Numbered from the stretch's first letter, positions 35,565-44,723 are shown. The stretch is DNA of 64,000 bases from an uncultured Muribaculaceae bacterium (GCA_944320595.1 CALUIB010000003.1:86569-150568), one strand, 5' to 3'. Numbers and translations: made by a program. The notes: generated by a model from the letters alone, not told the origin.

Positions 35565-35606
35565 ATATACCGAAAAAATTTTCGGTATATGAATAATTTT
35601 TCGGTA
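35565..35606. promoter_or_regulatory. Palindromic operator between hxlR-type gene and the NTF2-like gene
   Basis: ATATACCGAAAA (35565-35576) and TTTTCGGTATAT (35579-35590) form a perfect 12-bp inverted repeat separated by two bases. A further half-site TTTTTCGGTA follows at about 35596. It lies between the divergent -7 elements TAACTTTGC (minus, 35533-35541) and TATTTTTGC (plus, 35631-35639), as expected for HxlR control of both genes. Confidence 0.7.
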
Positions 35607-35676
35607 CTTGGCATAACACGCTATACTTCGTATTTTTGCAGCATAAATTATAACCGCAAAAAATAAGTGATTTATT

Positions 35677-36060
35677 ATGAGAGCAAGCATTGAAGAATAC
35701 AAGGCAGTGGAAGATGCTGCAATGAAATTCGTGAAAAGTGTTGCCGAGGGCAATAGCAGTTATGCCAAGGAACTGTTTATCGACGAGGCCGTACTGTTTG
35801 GCTATCTCGACGGTAAACTCGAACATGGCAGAATCGAGCAGTTTTACCGTAATGTTGACACTGTGGGTGGTGGCGACAATTTCAAGGCACACATCGATGT
35901 GATTGCCGTGGAAGAGACTCTCGCTGTAGTGCGTGTACTTGAAGAAAAATGGGGTGGACGCATAGATTTCACCGATTATTTGCTACTACTGAAAATGAAT
36001 GGCGAATGGAAATGCGTAGCCAAGGCATACAACCAAAATTCCGACACCATCAAGAAATAA
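35677..36060 (+). CDS. NTF2-like (putative lumazine-binding) protein
   Basis: The 127-residue product resembles the small SnoaL/NTF2-like family annotated as putative lumazine-binding: YKAVEDAAMKFVKSVAEGN, DEAVLFGYLDGKLEHGRI, FTDYLLLLKMNGEWKCVAKA. Proteins of this fold bind small hydrophobic ligands or act as enzymes; none can be named here. It is transcribed divergently from the HxlR gene and shares its operator, so it is probably induced by whatever the regulator senses. The -7 TATTTTTGC is 38 bases upstream of the ATG. Confidence 0.75.
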   Translation: MRASIEEYKAVEDAAMKFVKSVAEGNSSYAKELFIDEAVLFGYLDGKLEHGRIEQFYRNVDTVGGGDNFKAHIDVIAVEETLAVVRVLEEKWGGRIDFTDYLLLLKMNGEWKCVAKAYNQNSDTIKK

Positions 36061-36084
36061 GAGATATGGATGCCATGAATGGAA

Positions 36085-36340
36085 TGGCGTTATCAACTGC
36101 TTATTCCAGCTTGTGATAGGTGGGAAGGACGTTGCCTTCCAAAAAGCGTAGGTCGATAACTTGCTGCGAAAACACTATATGACAGTCATGGATGAAGCGA
36201 AGATACTTATCGAACATTCGGCGGCATTGTTAAAACGGAATATAGGTGGCGAAGAGCTTGTTCCCGATGTGCTCAACGTCGGCAATATCGATAATACCGA
36301 CGGATGCCGCTTGGCGATGGAATTGGCCGATAAGTCCTGA
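36085..36340 (+). pseudogene. Decayed reading frame downstream of the NTF2-like gene
   Basis: One frame reads CLFQLVIGGKDVAFQKA, then a TAG stop, then VDNLLRKHYMTVMDEAKILI and EELVPDVLNVGNIDNTDGCR up to a stop at 36340. The codon choice looks coding on both sides of the stop, and a short intact frame could start at 36179 (53 codons). I do not recognise the family. I read it as the remnant of a gene, probably once cotranscribed with the NTF2-like gene. Confidence 0.4.
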
Positions 36341-36394
36341 ATTATAGATAGTTGTGCGATTAGGATAATATCCCCACCGCACAATTTTTTTGCA

Positions 36395-37807
36395 TTAGCG
36401 AGGCATCCGTTCGCGCAGGCGGGTAAGCGAACAAATAGTACCACACACAGTAAGGCAACCAGCAAGGAGCATGGCATAATGCGGAGCAGTGGGGCCGAAA
36501 ATATGGAACATCATGGCCACAAGAGCCGCCCCGGTGGTCTGCCCGGTGAGGCGTGCCGTGGCAAGCATACCGCTTGCACTGCCTGCGCGTTGCGGCGGAG
36601 CCGAACTGAGCAGCAGGTGGTTGTTGGGCGACTGGAACATTCCAAAACCTGCACCACACAGCATAAGCCTCCACACAAGCCCGAAGTGACCCTCACCCGG
36701 CGAGACAAACGCAAGCGAGAAACAACCAATGCTCATCACCGTAAGCCCAACGCCGCCGAGTATGCCCGGATGAACCTTGCTTATAAGCCACCCTGCCATA
36801 GGCGCGACAAACACTATTACAAGCGGCCATGATGTCATGAGCAATCCTGTGCCTACGGCATCATACCCGAACGTGTTGACCAGCAAAAACGGCATGGCCA
36901 CCATGCCCAACATCTGCGCCGTGAACGACAATACGCTGGTGGCCACCGATGTGCTAAAGATAGGAATTTTAAGCAAGTCGAATGGCAGCATTGGATATTT
37001 GCGCCCCATTTGCGAACGCACATATATCGCCCCTACCACAAGCAAGACTGCCACGCCGCAAGCTACTACGCGCGGCTCGATGTCGTGCGAAAATGCCTCC
37101 ACGCAGCCTATGAACAGCCCAAATGTGGCCGCATTTAGCACCGTGTCATGCCAATTGAAATTACGGCCAACTACTTTAACGGGATTATTGGGGAGATACC
37201 TGCGGGCCATTATGAATGTGGCAATACCGATGGGTAAGTTTATGGCAAACAGCCAAGGCCATGGCGCAATGGCAAGTATGGCAGCCGACAGCGACGGTCC
37301 AGCCACCGATGCTATAGCCACCACAGTGGCATTGAGACCAACCCCCTCGCCGAGGTGCCGCCGTGGATATATCAATTTCACCACCGAAGTGTTGACACTC
37401 ATTATCATCGCAGCTCCTATTCCCTGGAATATGCGAGATATGACAAGCATAACCAATGAATAAGACAGCGCACACGACAACGAACCTGCGGTGAACACAA
37501 CTATGCCGCACAGGTAAACCTGCTTGTAGCCCCACAATTCGCCAAGCGAGGAGAATGGCAGCAACAACATCATTATTACAAGCTGGAATGCGTTGACTAT
37601 CCAAATGGAATCGGACGATGACACTGAAAGCTGCGCGGCTATCTCGGGCAACGCTACGTTGCATATAGTGCCGTCGATTACCGACAGGAACAAGCCACAA
37701 AACGTGGCTGCCATTGCGTAATAAATGCGTGGACGGTGCAGCCCGTCCCATTCAAGGTTGCCTACGAGTTGCGGCTCTGCCTCATCATTCATACTTGCCT
37801 TCTTCAC
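36395..37807 (-). CDS. MFS transporter, DHA2 (EmrB/QacA-like) drug exporter
   Basis: The 470-residue protein has about 14 hydrophobic segments, the number expected for DHA2. Signatures are FLSVIDGTICNVALPEIAAQ (motif D-like), GELWGYKQVYLCGIVVF (motif A region), SRIFQGIGAAMIM and the motif C-type GPSLSAAILAIAPWPWLFAI. It would export toxic compounds using the proton gradient. EmrA-type partner genes are absent. The start could be the Met six codons in (MNDEAEPQL). It stands alone. Confidence 0.88.
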   Translation of the reverse strand: MKKASMNDEAEPQLVGNLEWDGLHRPRIYYAMAATFCGLFLSVIDGTICNVALPEIAAQLSVSSSDSIWIVNAFQLVIMMLLLPFSSLGELWGYKQVYLCGIVVFTAGSLSCALSYSLVMLVISRIFQGIGAAMIMSVNTSVVKLIYPRRHLGEGVGLNATVVAIASVAGPSLSAAILAIAPWPWLFAINLPIGIATFIMARRYLPNNPVKVVGRNFNWHDTVLNAATFGLFIGCVEAFSHDIEPRVVACGVAVLLVVGAIYVRSQMGRKYPMLPFDLLKIPIFSTSVATSVLSFTAQMLGMVAMPFLLVNTFGYDAVGTGLLMTSWPLVIVFVAPMAGWLISKVHPGILGGVGLTVMSIGCFSLAFVSPGEGHFGLVWRLMLCGAGFGMFQSPNNHLLLSSAPPQRAGSASGMLATARLTGQTTGAALVAMMFHIFGPTAPHYAMLLAGCLTVCGTICSLTRLRERMPR

Positions 37808-37973
37808 GATGTGCTATTGTTATTTTCTCTGTGCAAGTGGTCAGGCATTGTCCGTCGATAGAAATGTGGCGGCGCAGCCCAAAAAACTGTGCAAAAGTAT
37901 AAATAATATCGTTGACAACCGGTTTTGCCAAGGATATTTTGCGCCTTTTTGCAGCGCAATGGCATTTTTGGGC

Positions 37974-37981
37974 TAAATTTG
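37974..37981 (+). promoter_or_regulatory. -7 element of the ABC importer operon, almost adjacent to the ATG
   Basis: TAAATTTG ends only four bases before the ATG at 37986. With transcription starting a few bases after the -7 element the mRNA would be leaderless or nearly so. Confidence 0.5.
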
Positions 37982-37985
37982 CGCC

Positions 37986-39101
37986 ATGAAACTAAGGTTG
38001 TTGATAAATATGGCCATCGCCATGGTGCTTGCGGCAAGCACCGCCGGTTGCCGGCAAGGCGACTCACACGCTGCTGACGACGGAGGCATGGAATATGCCT
38101 CTTGGCTCGATATTTCATACCATGACGGCTACACGGTGGCGACGGTGAAAAACCCATGGAACCCCGGAGCCGTGCTGCAAACCTACGTGCTTGTGCCGCG
38201 CGGGGCGGAAGCTCCGCAAGGCGTGGCCGGCACAGTGGTGCAAGTGCCGTTGCAGTCGGCATTGGTGTACTCGTCGGTACATGGCGGCGTGATAAAGGAA
38301 CTTGGCGGACTGCCCTCGATTACCGGCGTGTGCGACTTGCGATACTTCGACATGGACGAGATAAGGCAAGGCGTGGCCGACGGGCGCATAGTGGATGCTG
38401 GCAGTTCAATGCAGCCTACCATCGAAAAAGTGGTGCAGCTACACCCCGATGCCATCATCTTGTCTCCGTTCCAAAATAGCGGTTACGGAACACTTGCCAA
38501 TATGGGCATCCCCATCATAGAATGTGCAGATTACATGGAAAACACACCGCTCGGCCGAGCCGAATGGATAAAGCTGTTTGGCGCACTTTACGGACGACAA
38601 GCCGAGGCCGACTCGATTTTCACCGATGTGGTTGAACGATATAGCCGACTGAAGGCCGCAGCCGAAAGCGTGGAACACAGGCCGAAGGTGATAAGCGAAA
38701 CCATGACCGGCGGCGTGTGGTATATGCCAGGAGGCGACAGCTATATGGGGCACCTGTATGCCGATGCAGGAGCTGATTATCCGTGGAGCGGTACAGGGGA
38801 AACAGGTTCGCTGTCGCTGAGCTTTGAACAAGTATATGCCAAGGCTCACGATGCTGATATTTGGCTGATAAAATCGCTCAAAGCAATGACCTACCATGAA
38901 TTTGCGGCATTGTACCCCATCAATAGCGAATTTAAGGCTTTCAAAGTGAAAAGCGTTTACCAGTGCCCTACTCTCGAAACCACACTATACCGCGACTTCC
39001 CCTTTCACCCCGACGTGCTGCTTGGTGAATATATCAGGATATTCCACCCTGAGATCTTGCCAGGCAGCCCGAAATATTTTTCGCGAATGACCGATGAATA
39101 A
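37986..39101 (+). CDS. ABC transporter substrate-binding lipoprotein (iron-chelate / cobalamin type)
   Basis: The 371-residue protein has a lipoprotein signal ending STAGC. The body follows the BtuF/FepB type: VVQVPLQSALVYSSVHGGVI, ITGVCDLRYFD, MQPTIEKVVQLHPDAIILSP, GIPIIECADYMENTPLGRAEW and a closing IFHPEILPGSPKYF. It would capture an iron-siderophore, haem or cobalamin and hand it to the permease encoded immediately downstream (8-base overlap). The substrate cannot be chosen: no riboswitch, Fur box or TonB receptor gene is visible next to it. Confidence 0.88.
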   Translation: MKLRLLINMAIAMVLAASTAGCRQGDSHAADDGGMEYASWLDISYHDGYTVATVKNPWNPGAVLQTYVLVPRGAEAPQGVAGTVVQVPLQSALVYSSVHGGVIKELGGLPSITGVCDLRYFDMDEIRQGVADGRIVDAGSSMQPTIEKVVQLHPDAIILSPFQNSGYGTLANMGIPIIECADYMENTPLGRAEWIKLFGALYGRQAEADSIFTDVVERYSRLKAAAESVEHRPKVISETMTGGVWYMPGGDSYMGHLYADAGADYPWSGTGETGSLSLSFEQVYAKAHDADIWLIKSLKAMTYHEFAALYPINSEFKAFKVKSVYQCPTLETTLYRDFPFHPDVLLGEYIRIFHPEILPGSPKYFSRMTDE

Positions 39102-40152
39102 TTTCACAAGCGACAATAACACAAGGCGCAGCTGCATTGTGGTGGCTGCATTAGCCGTAGCGGTGGTGACACTTGCGTGCCTGTGTCTTGTAGTGGGGGC
39201 GGTGGATATACCGGCCAGGGCTGTTTTCGACATACTTGCTGGCCACGGCTGCGGCAATCAAGCATGGGAACTTATAATCACTCAATCGCGTCTGCCGCTT
39301 GTTGCCACTGCCGCGCTTGCCGGTGCGGCACTGTCGGTTGCCGGACTGCTGTTGCAGACGCTTTTCAACAACCCTCTTGCAGGTCCATCGATACTCGGGG
39401 TCTCGTCGGGGGCAAGCCTTGGCGTGGCCGTGGTGATGCTTGCGCTCGGCGGGGAACTCGGCACACTGTTCGGAACCACCATTGGCGGATACCTTAGCAT
39501 ACTTGCCGGCGCACTTGCCGGCGCGGCGTTAATTCTTGCCGCGCTCATGGTATTTTCTTCTATTGTGCATGGAGCGGCCATGCTGCTCATAGTGGGCATA
39601 ATGATAAGCTACCTTGCATCGAGCGCGATTTCGTTGCTCAACTTTTTTTCCACGCAAGAGGGCGTGCACTCCTACGTTATATGGGGATTAGGCAACTTCT
39701 CTGGTGTGACGGCTGGCAGCCTGCCGCTGTTTGCCACGGTGCTGCTGCTTGCTATTGGCTGGTCGATATTGCTTATCAAGCCGCTCGACGCGCTGCTGCT
39801 CGGGAACCGTTACGCCGAAAGCCTTGGAGTGAATTTGCGCCGCACACGTAATAGCCTGCTTTTCGTTTCGGGTACACTCACAGCCACCGTTACAGCATTT
39901 TGCGGCCCCATTGGTTTCATCGGGCTTGTGGTGCCGCACATAGCTCGACTCGCGCTCAACTCGTCAAGCCACAGCGTGCTTATGCCTTGCACCGCGCTTG
40001 CCGGTGCGGCAATAGCCTTGCTGTGCCAGCTTGTGAGTGTGCTGCCGACATCGGTGGGCATAATACCCATCAATGCTATCACTCCCATCGTGGGCGTACC
40101 TATAATAATATACATCATATTGAACCGGGAAAAAATAAAATATTTCAACTGA
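39094..40152 (+). CDS. FecCD/BtuC-type ABC transporter permease
   Basis: The 352-residue membrane protein has about ten hydrophobic segments and the FecCD motifs RLPLVATAALAGAALSVAGL, LLQTLFNNPLAGPSILGVSS, GFIGLVVPHIARL and TPIVGVPIIIYI. It forms the channel for the chelate delivered by the upstream lipoprotein. It overlaps that gene by 8 bases and the ATPase gene by one base, so the three are translated together. Confidence 0.93.
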   Translation: MNNFTSDNNTRRSCIVVAALAVAVVTLACLCLVVGAVDIPARAVFDILAGHGCGNQAWELIITQSRLPLVATAALAGAALSVAGLLLQTLFNNPLAGPSILGVSSGASLGVAVVMLALGGELGTLFGTTIGGYLSILAGALAGAALILAALMVFSSIVHGAAMLLIVGIMISYLASSAISLLNFFSTQEGVHSYVIWGLGNFSGVTAGSLPLFATVLLLAIGWSILLIKPLDALLLGNRYAESLGVNLRRTRNSLLFVSGTLTATVTAFCGPIGFIGLVVPHIARLALNSSSHSVLMPCTALAGAAIALLCQLVSVLPTSVGIIPINAITPIVGVPIIIYIILNREKIKYFN

Positions 40153-41156
40153 TGCGCCACCAGCAAATGCTTTCAACCCACGACCTGTCGATAGGCTACC
40201 GCAACGGTAACCACGTTGCGGCAGCAATAATGCAGAGACTCGACTTGCAGCTGCATGGCGGACGGCTGACTGCCCTGCTCGGGCGCAACGGCATTGGCAA
40301 GTCAACCCTTTTGCGCACATTGGCCGGGTCGCAGCCAGCACTTGGCGGCAGCGTGGAACTCGACGGGCGCGACGTGACGGGATACGACGGACGGGAACTA
40401 TCCCGCCTGCTGTCGCTCGTATATACCGACCGCACACAAGCCGGAGGCCTTACCGTGAAGCAATTGGTATCGCTCGGGCGGTATCCCTACACAGGTTTCT
40501 TCGGGCGGCTCGACAGTCACGACCGCAAGGTGGTGAACGATGCCATGGAGGCCACAGGAATATGGCATAAAAACGGGGCCTTCGTGGCCGAACTAAGCGA
40601 TGGCGAACGGCAAAAGGCCATGATAGCCCGTGCATTGGCGCAGGAAACGCCTGTAATATTGCTCGATGAACCCACGGCGTTCCTCGATGTCGCTGCCCGA
40701 ATCGAGGTGATGGCCCTGCTGCACCGACTGGCCAACGAACAGGGAAAGGCCATACTACTGTCAACCCACGACATTTCGCAAGCAGTGTCGCTTGCCGATG
40801 AATTATGGGTGGTGACGCATGACCGCCGTGTACTTCAAGGCTGTACCGAAGATTTGATACTCACTGGTGCCATGCAGCAGCTGTTCCCACAGTCGGAACG
40901 GAAAACCGTGGCTTTCGACCCCATGCTTGGCGACTTTGAAGTGCCGTTGCAGTCTGCCGCGGGGTATCAATTAGAATGTTCAGACCCAATCCTGCGGCAC
41001 TGGATAGCCAACGCCATGCACCGCAATGGCATTTCCACTACTGGCACCGCGGGCATCATCACCGTCCACGCCCACGGCAACATCACACTATCACTCCCCG
41101 ACAATACCACCGCACAGTGCCATTCGGTGGCCGAATTGCTGAACTTGCTAATTTAG
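40152..41156 (+). CDS. ABC transporter ATPase (FecE/BtuD type) with C-terminal extension
   Basis: The start is the ATG at 40152, whose A is the last base of the permease stop codon. The 334-residue protein has Walker A GRNGIGKST, signature LSDGERQKA, Walker B VILLDEPTAFLD and switch His in LSTHDISQA. The region up to about residue 260 is standard. Beyond it are about 70 more residues (LECSDPILRHWIANAMHRNG ... NTTAQCHSVAELL) that are not part of the usual FecE fold. This C-terminal tail resembles the extension seen in related Bacteroidetes ATPases; its role is unknown. Confidence 0.9.
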   Translation: MRHQQMLSTHDLSIGYRNGNHVAAAIMQRLDLQLHGGRLTALLGRNGIGKSTLLRTLAGSQPALGGSVELDGRDVTGYDGRELSRLLSLVYTDRTQAGGLTVKQLVSLGRYPYTGFFGRLDSHDRKVVNDAMEATGIWHKNGAFVAELSDGERQKAMIARALAQETPVILLDEPTAFLDVAARIEVMALLHRLANEQGKAILLSTHDISQAVSLADELWVVTHDRRVLQGCTEDLILTGAMQQLFPQSERKTVAFDPMLGDFEVPLQSAAGYQLECSDPILRHWIANAMHRNGISTTGTAGIITVHAHGNITLSLPDNTTAQCHSVAELLNLLI

Positions 41157-41248
41157 CAACACCTTTGTAAAATGCTGTATATAAGCAGTAATTTAATAGC
41201 AACAAATTACAACAACATTATTTAACACAAAAAATATCATCAAAAGTA

Positions 41249-41280
41249 TTGACAAACGGGAAATAATGTCGTACCTTTGC
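41249..41280 (+). promoter_or_regulatory. Promoter of the initiator tRNA gene
   Basis: TATTG (TTG at 41249-41251), 20 bases, then TACCTTTG (41272-41279), 12 bases before the tRNA. Confidence 0.7.
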
Positions 41281-41291
41281 ACTCACAATAC

Positions 41292-41366
<75 letters not shown>

Positions 41367-41371
41367 AGCAG

Positions 41372-41410
41372 GCAGGATTGTCAAAGATGACAATTCTGCT
41401 TTTGTTTTTG
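41372..41410 (+). terminator. Terminator of the initiator tRNA gene
   Basis: GCAGGATTGTC pairs with GACAATTCTGC (one G-T) around AAAGAT, followed by TTTTGTTTTTG. Confidence 0.85.
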
Positions 41411-41461
41411 CTCCACGATACGGCTGGGCGGCAGTAATGGTGACGCACACATCGCCTCCAC

Positions 41462-41624
41462 TGTGGACAGGCTACGCCTCGGCACTGGCAAAAAAATCAG
41501 CAAGCTGTTTTTTGCATTGCGCTCGGCTTGCACTATCTTTCCATAAGACAGGCTGCACCTCGGCATTGGCAAAAAAATCAGCAAGCTGTTTTTTTGCATT
41601 GCGCTCGGCTTGCACTATCTTTGC
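41462..41624 (+). promoter_or_regulatory. Two tandem copies of the dispersed promoter repeat upstream of purU (copies D1 and D2)
   Basis: The unit runs from GGCTGC(A)CCTCGGC, through the hairpin AAAAAATCAGC / AAGCTGTTTTTT, to TTTG, a 19-base spacer CATTGCGCTCGGCTTGCAC and the -7. D1 ends in TATCTTTC (41534-41541), whose last base departs from the consensus. D2, 82 bases downstream, has intact TATCTTTG (41616-41623) and lies 28 bases from the purU ATG. Confidence 0.75.
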
Positions 41625-41651
41625 ATCACTGAAATAGATAAAACCGAAACG

Positions 41652-42521
41652 ATGAACAAAAATCCACATAACAATGCCGTGCTGCTGATGCACTGCCCCG
41701 ACCAGCCTGGCATCCTTGCCGTGCTTACCGAATTCATAAATACCAACGGCGGCAACATTCTGTACCTCGACCAATACGTCGATCGCGTAAACGGGATTTT
41801 CTATATGCGCGTGGAATGGGACCTCGACAAGTTCATAATCCCAAAGGAGAAAATCAACGACTACATTTTCACGCTTTACGCACAGCGTTACAATATGGAA
41901 TACAGCCTGTCGTTCACCGACCGACCGCAACGCATGGCCCTGTTCGTGTCGAAGATGTCGCACTGCCTGTACGACATCTTGGCCCGTTACACGGCAGGCG
42001 ACTGGGATGTGGAAATACCGCTAATCATCAGCAACCACCCCGACCTTGAAACCGTCGGCCGCCAGTTCGACATACCTTATTTCGTAATCCCGGTAAACCG
42101 CGACAACAAGGCCGAAATGGAAGCTCGCGAATTTCAGTTGCTCGACGAGTATGGCATCGACTTCATAGTGCTTGCCCGGTACATGCAAGTGCTGTCCGAA
42201 GATTTCATCAACCGTTACCCCAACCGCATTATCAACATACACCACTCTTTCCTGCCTGCATTCGTGGGTGCAAAGCCCTACCACGCCGCCTACGAGCGTG
42301 GCGTGAAACTCATAGGTGCCACAAGCCACTACGTGACCACCGAGCTTGACGCGGGGCCAATCATCGAGCAAGACATAGTGCGTATCACGCACAAGGATAC
42401 CGTGGCCGACTTGATACACAAGGGACGCGACCTCGAAAAAATAGTGCTGTCGCGTGCCGTGGAAAAGCACATACAGCGCAAGATACTGTCGTTCAGAAAT
42501 AAAACCATCGTATTTAGCTAA
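41652..42521 (+). CDS. purU: Formyltetrahydrofolate deformylase
   Basis: Start at 41652 (MNKNPHNNAVLLMHCPDQPG); the longer frame begins inside the promoter repeat. The N-terminal 85 residues form an ACT-type regulatory domain (CPDQPGILAVLTEFI). The rest is the formyl-hydrolase domain with FIVLARYMQVLS, INIHHSFLPAFVGAKPYHAA (catalytic His and Asn region), ATSHYVTTELDAGPIIEQD. It splits 10-formyltetrahydrofolate to formate and tetrahydrofolate. It is the first gene of a run with hisH, hisA and hisF, the latter two producing AICAR, a purine precursor that consumes a formyl group. Confidence 0.94.
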   Translation: MNKNPHNNAVLLMHCPDQPGILAVLTEFINTNGGNILYLDQYVDRVNGIFYMRVEWDLDKFIIPKEKINDYIFTLYAQRYNMEYSLSFTDRPQRMALFVSKMSHCLYDILARYTAGDWDVEIPLIISNHPDLETVGRQFDIPYFVIPVNRDNKAEMEAREFQLLDEYGIDFIVLARYMQVLSEDFINRYPNRIINIHHSFLPAFVGAKPYHAAYERGVKLIGATSHYVTTELDAGPIIEQDIVRITHKDTVADLIHKGRDLEKIVLSRAVEKHIQRKILSFRNKTIVFS

Positions 42522-42534
42522 TGCCAAGGCGGCA

Positions 42535-43131
42535 ATGGACGAAACCGTAGTAATAAAATATAACGCAGGAAACGTGTTCTCGGTGGTATGCGCCTTACAG
42601 CGAATAGGCGTGGAAGCCACCGTGACCGACGACCCTGCCACCATAAGCCACGCCCGACGCGTGATTTTTCCCGGCGTGGGCGAGGCTTCGTCGGCAATGG
42701 AATACCTGCGTCGGCACCGTCTCGACGATACCATCAGGCAGCTGCGGTGCCCGGTGCTGGGCATTTGCATAGGCATGCAGCTGATGTGCTCGCACTCACA
42801 GGAAGGAGACACCGATTGCTTGGGCATATTCAACGTGCCAGTGCTGCGTTTCGACAACAGCAGTAACCCCAGTTGTAAAATTCCGCAAATGGGATGGAAC
42901 ACCATAAGCCTGCAGCCTGGCAGTTTCATTCCGCAGGAGTGCGACAAGCAGTATGTGTATTACGTCCACAGCTACTATGCCCCACTGTGCGACAACACCG
43001 CCGCCGTCACCCACTACACGCTGCCCTACAGCGCAGCCTTGCAAAAAGACAATTTCCACGCCACACAATTCCACCCCGAGAAAAGCGGCAGCGTGGGCGA
43101 AACTATATTGAAAAATTTCCTCAAGCTATGA
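42535..43131 (+). CDS. hisH: Imidazole glycerol phosphate synthase, glutaminase subunit HisH
   Basis: Start at 42535 (MDETVVIKYNAGNVFSVVCA), 13 bases after purU. The 198-residue class I glutamine amidotransferase has VIFPGVGEASSAMEYL, the nucleophile elbow PVLGICIGMQLMC (Cys), and the His-Glu pair in HATQFHPEKSG. It supplies ammonia to HisF for histidine biosynthesis. It overlaps hisA by four bases (ATGA), so the two are coupled. Confidence 0.95.
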   Translation: MDETVVIKYNAGNVFSVVCALQRIGVEATVTDDPATISHARRVIFPGVGEASSAMEYLRRHRLDDTIRQLRCPVLGICIGMQLMCSHSQEGDTDCLGIFNVPVLRFDNSSNPSCKIPQMGWNTISLQPGSFIPQECDKQYVYYVHSYYAPLCDNTAAVTHYTLPYSAALQKDNFHATQFHPEKSGSVGETILKNFLKL

Positions 43132-43856
43132 CAAGCATAATCCCGGCAATCGACATAATAGGCGGACGCTGCGTCAGGCTCACGCAAGGCGACTACGGCA
43201 GCAGCCAAGAATATGGCGACCCACTCGACATAGCCCTTGCTTTGGCCGATGCGGGATGCCGCCGCCTGCACCTCGTGGACCTCGACGGAGCCAAGGCAAG
43301 CCACATTGTGAACTACCGCACACTTGAGTCCATAGCCACACGCACAAGCCTCGTGATAGACTTCGGCGGCGGCGTGAAAACCGACGAAGACCTGCACATA
43401 GCCTTCGAGAGCGGCGCAGCAATGGTAACGGGCGGAAGCATAGCCGCAAAGCAGCCGGCCGTGTTTCTCGGCTGGCTTGCCTCGCATGGCAGTAACCGCA
43501 TAATACTCGGTGCCGATGCTCGCGACGGGAAAATCGCCACCGACGGTTGGCATCAAAGCAGCGACCTCGACGTAATAGACTTTATCGAAGAATACTGCGG
43601 CAAAGGGGTGACGCAGGCCATCTGCACCGACATCGCCTGCGACGGCACCCTGCAAGGCCCGTCAACCGAGTTATACGGAAAAATACTCTCGCGCTGCCCC
43701 AGTCTGGAACTTATCGCAAGCGGCGGCATAGGCTCGATGGCCGACGTGGAACGGCTCGATGCCACAGGCATCAAGCAAGTAATCGTCGGCAAGGCCATAT
43801 ACGAGGGTAAAATATCGCTTAAAGAGATTGAAAAACTAAACCTGCAAAACAGCTGA
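43128..43856 (+). CDS. hisA: ProFAR isomerase HisA
   Basis: Start at 43128, overlapping the hisH stop. The 242-residue (beta/alpha)8 barrel begins [20 protein letters not shown], with the first catalytic Asp in IPAIDI. It contains [33 protein letters not shown] with the second catalytic Asp, and [13 protein letters not shown]. It opens the ribose ring in step four of histidine biosynthesis. It is followed 10 bases later by hisF. Confidence 0.95.
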   Translation: MTSIIPAIDIIGGRCVRLTQGDYGSSQEYGDPLDIALALADAGCRRLHLVDLDGAKASHIVNYRTLESIATRTSLVIDFGGGVKTDEDLHIAFESGAAMVTGGSIAAKQPAVFLGWLASHGSNRIILGADARDGKIATDGWHQSSDLDVIDFIEEYCGKGVTQAICTDIACDGTLQGPSTELYGKILSRCPSLELIASGGIGSMADVERLDATGIKQVIVGKAIYEGKISLKEIEKLNLQNS

Positions 43857-43866
43857 CACACACAAT

Positions 43867-44625
43867 ATGCTCGCAAAACGCATCATACCTTGCCTCGACG
43901 TAAAAGACGGAATGACCGTGAAAGGGGTGAACTTCGTCAACCTGCGCTCGGCAGGCGACCCTGTGGAACTCGGAAGGAAATACAGCAACGAAGGAGCCGA
44001 CGAGCTGGTTTTCCTCGACATCACCGCGTCGGTCGAAGGGCGCAAGACGTTTATCGACATGGTACGGCGCGTGGCACGTGCCGTAAGCATCCCGTTCACC
44101 GTCGGCGGCGGCATCAGTTCGGTTGCCGACGTTGACACGCTGCTCGGCAACGGTGCCGACAAGGTGTCGGTCAACAGCGCGGCAATCAAGCGGCCCGAAC
44201 TTATCGGCGAGATTGCCCACCGTTTTGGCAGCCAAGTATGTGTAGTAGCCATTGATGCCCGGTTCACCGACGGCCAGTGGGTGTGCTACCTGAAAGGGGG
44301 CCGTGAAAAGACCTCGCGCACCCTCGTGGAATGGGCACACGAGGCACAGGAACGCGGAGCCGGCGAAATACTATTCACAAGCATGGACCACGATGGAACT
44401 CGTAACGGATATGCCTGCGACGCGCTTGCCGAGTTGCACGAGCGGCTGCAAATCCCCGTCATAGCATCGGGCGGCTGCGGCTGCGCCGACCACATTGCCG
44501 ATGCATTCATCCACGGCCACGCCGATGCCGCGCTCGCAGCCAGCGTGTTCCACTTCGGCGAAATCCACATCCCCACCCTAAAGCAATACCTCGCCGCCCG
44601 CAGCCTACCCATGAGACTGCAATAG
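43867..44625 (+). CDS. hisF: Imidazole glycerol phosphate synthase, cyclase subunit HisF
   Basis: The 252-residue barrel begins [20 protein letters not shown] with the catalytic Asp in PCLDV. Also visible are [44 protein letters not shown] with the second catalytic Asp, and [17 protein letters not shown]. With HisH it makes imidazole glycerol phosphate and AICAR. Other his genes are not in the window. No terminator is evident; the HAD gene 98 bases on has its own promoter. Confidence 0.95.
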   Translation: MLAKRIIPCLDVKDGMTVKGVNFVNLRSAGDPVELGRKYSNEGADELVFLDITASVEGRKTFIDMVRRVARAVSIPFTVGGGISSVADVDTLLGNGADKVSVNSAAIKRPELIGEIAHRFGSQVCVVAIDARFTDGQWVCYLKGGREKTSRTLVEWAHEAQERGAGEILFTSMDHDGTRNGYACDALAELHERLQIPVIASGGCGCADHIADAFIHGHADAALAASVFHFGEIHIPTLKQYLAARSLPMRLQ

Positions 44626-44670
44626 CTGCTGCACTGCGCCAAGTGCAGGTGCAAGAGAAGTGTGAGTTGG

Positions 44671-44701
44671 TTGCTTTTTCCCTTGCAAAGAATTAATTTT
44701 G
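44671..44701 (+). promoter_or_regulatory. Promoter of the HAD-aroB pair
   Basis: TTG (44671-44673), 20 bases, TAATTTTG (44694-44701), 22 bases before the HAD start. Confidence 0.5.
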
Positions 44702-44723
44702 CAGAAAAACTGGAATAGGAAAT

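Noticed and set aside
37808..37985. Cobalamin riboswitch or Fur box before the ABC importer
   Set aside because: No B12-box sequence or recognisable 19-bp Fur palindrome is seen, and the promoter leaves no room for a leader RNA.
39900..40151. N-terminal extension of the FecE-type ATPase
   Set aside because: It overlaps the permease gene in another frame; the ATG overlapping the permease stop at 40152 is the natural start.
41462..41624. Possible CRISPR-like tandem repeat
   Set aside because: There are only two or three units with near-identical whole sequence rather than constant repeats and unique spacers; they are duplicated promoters.
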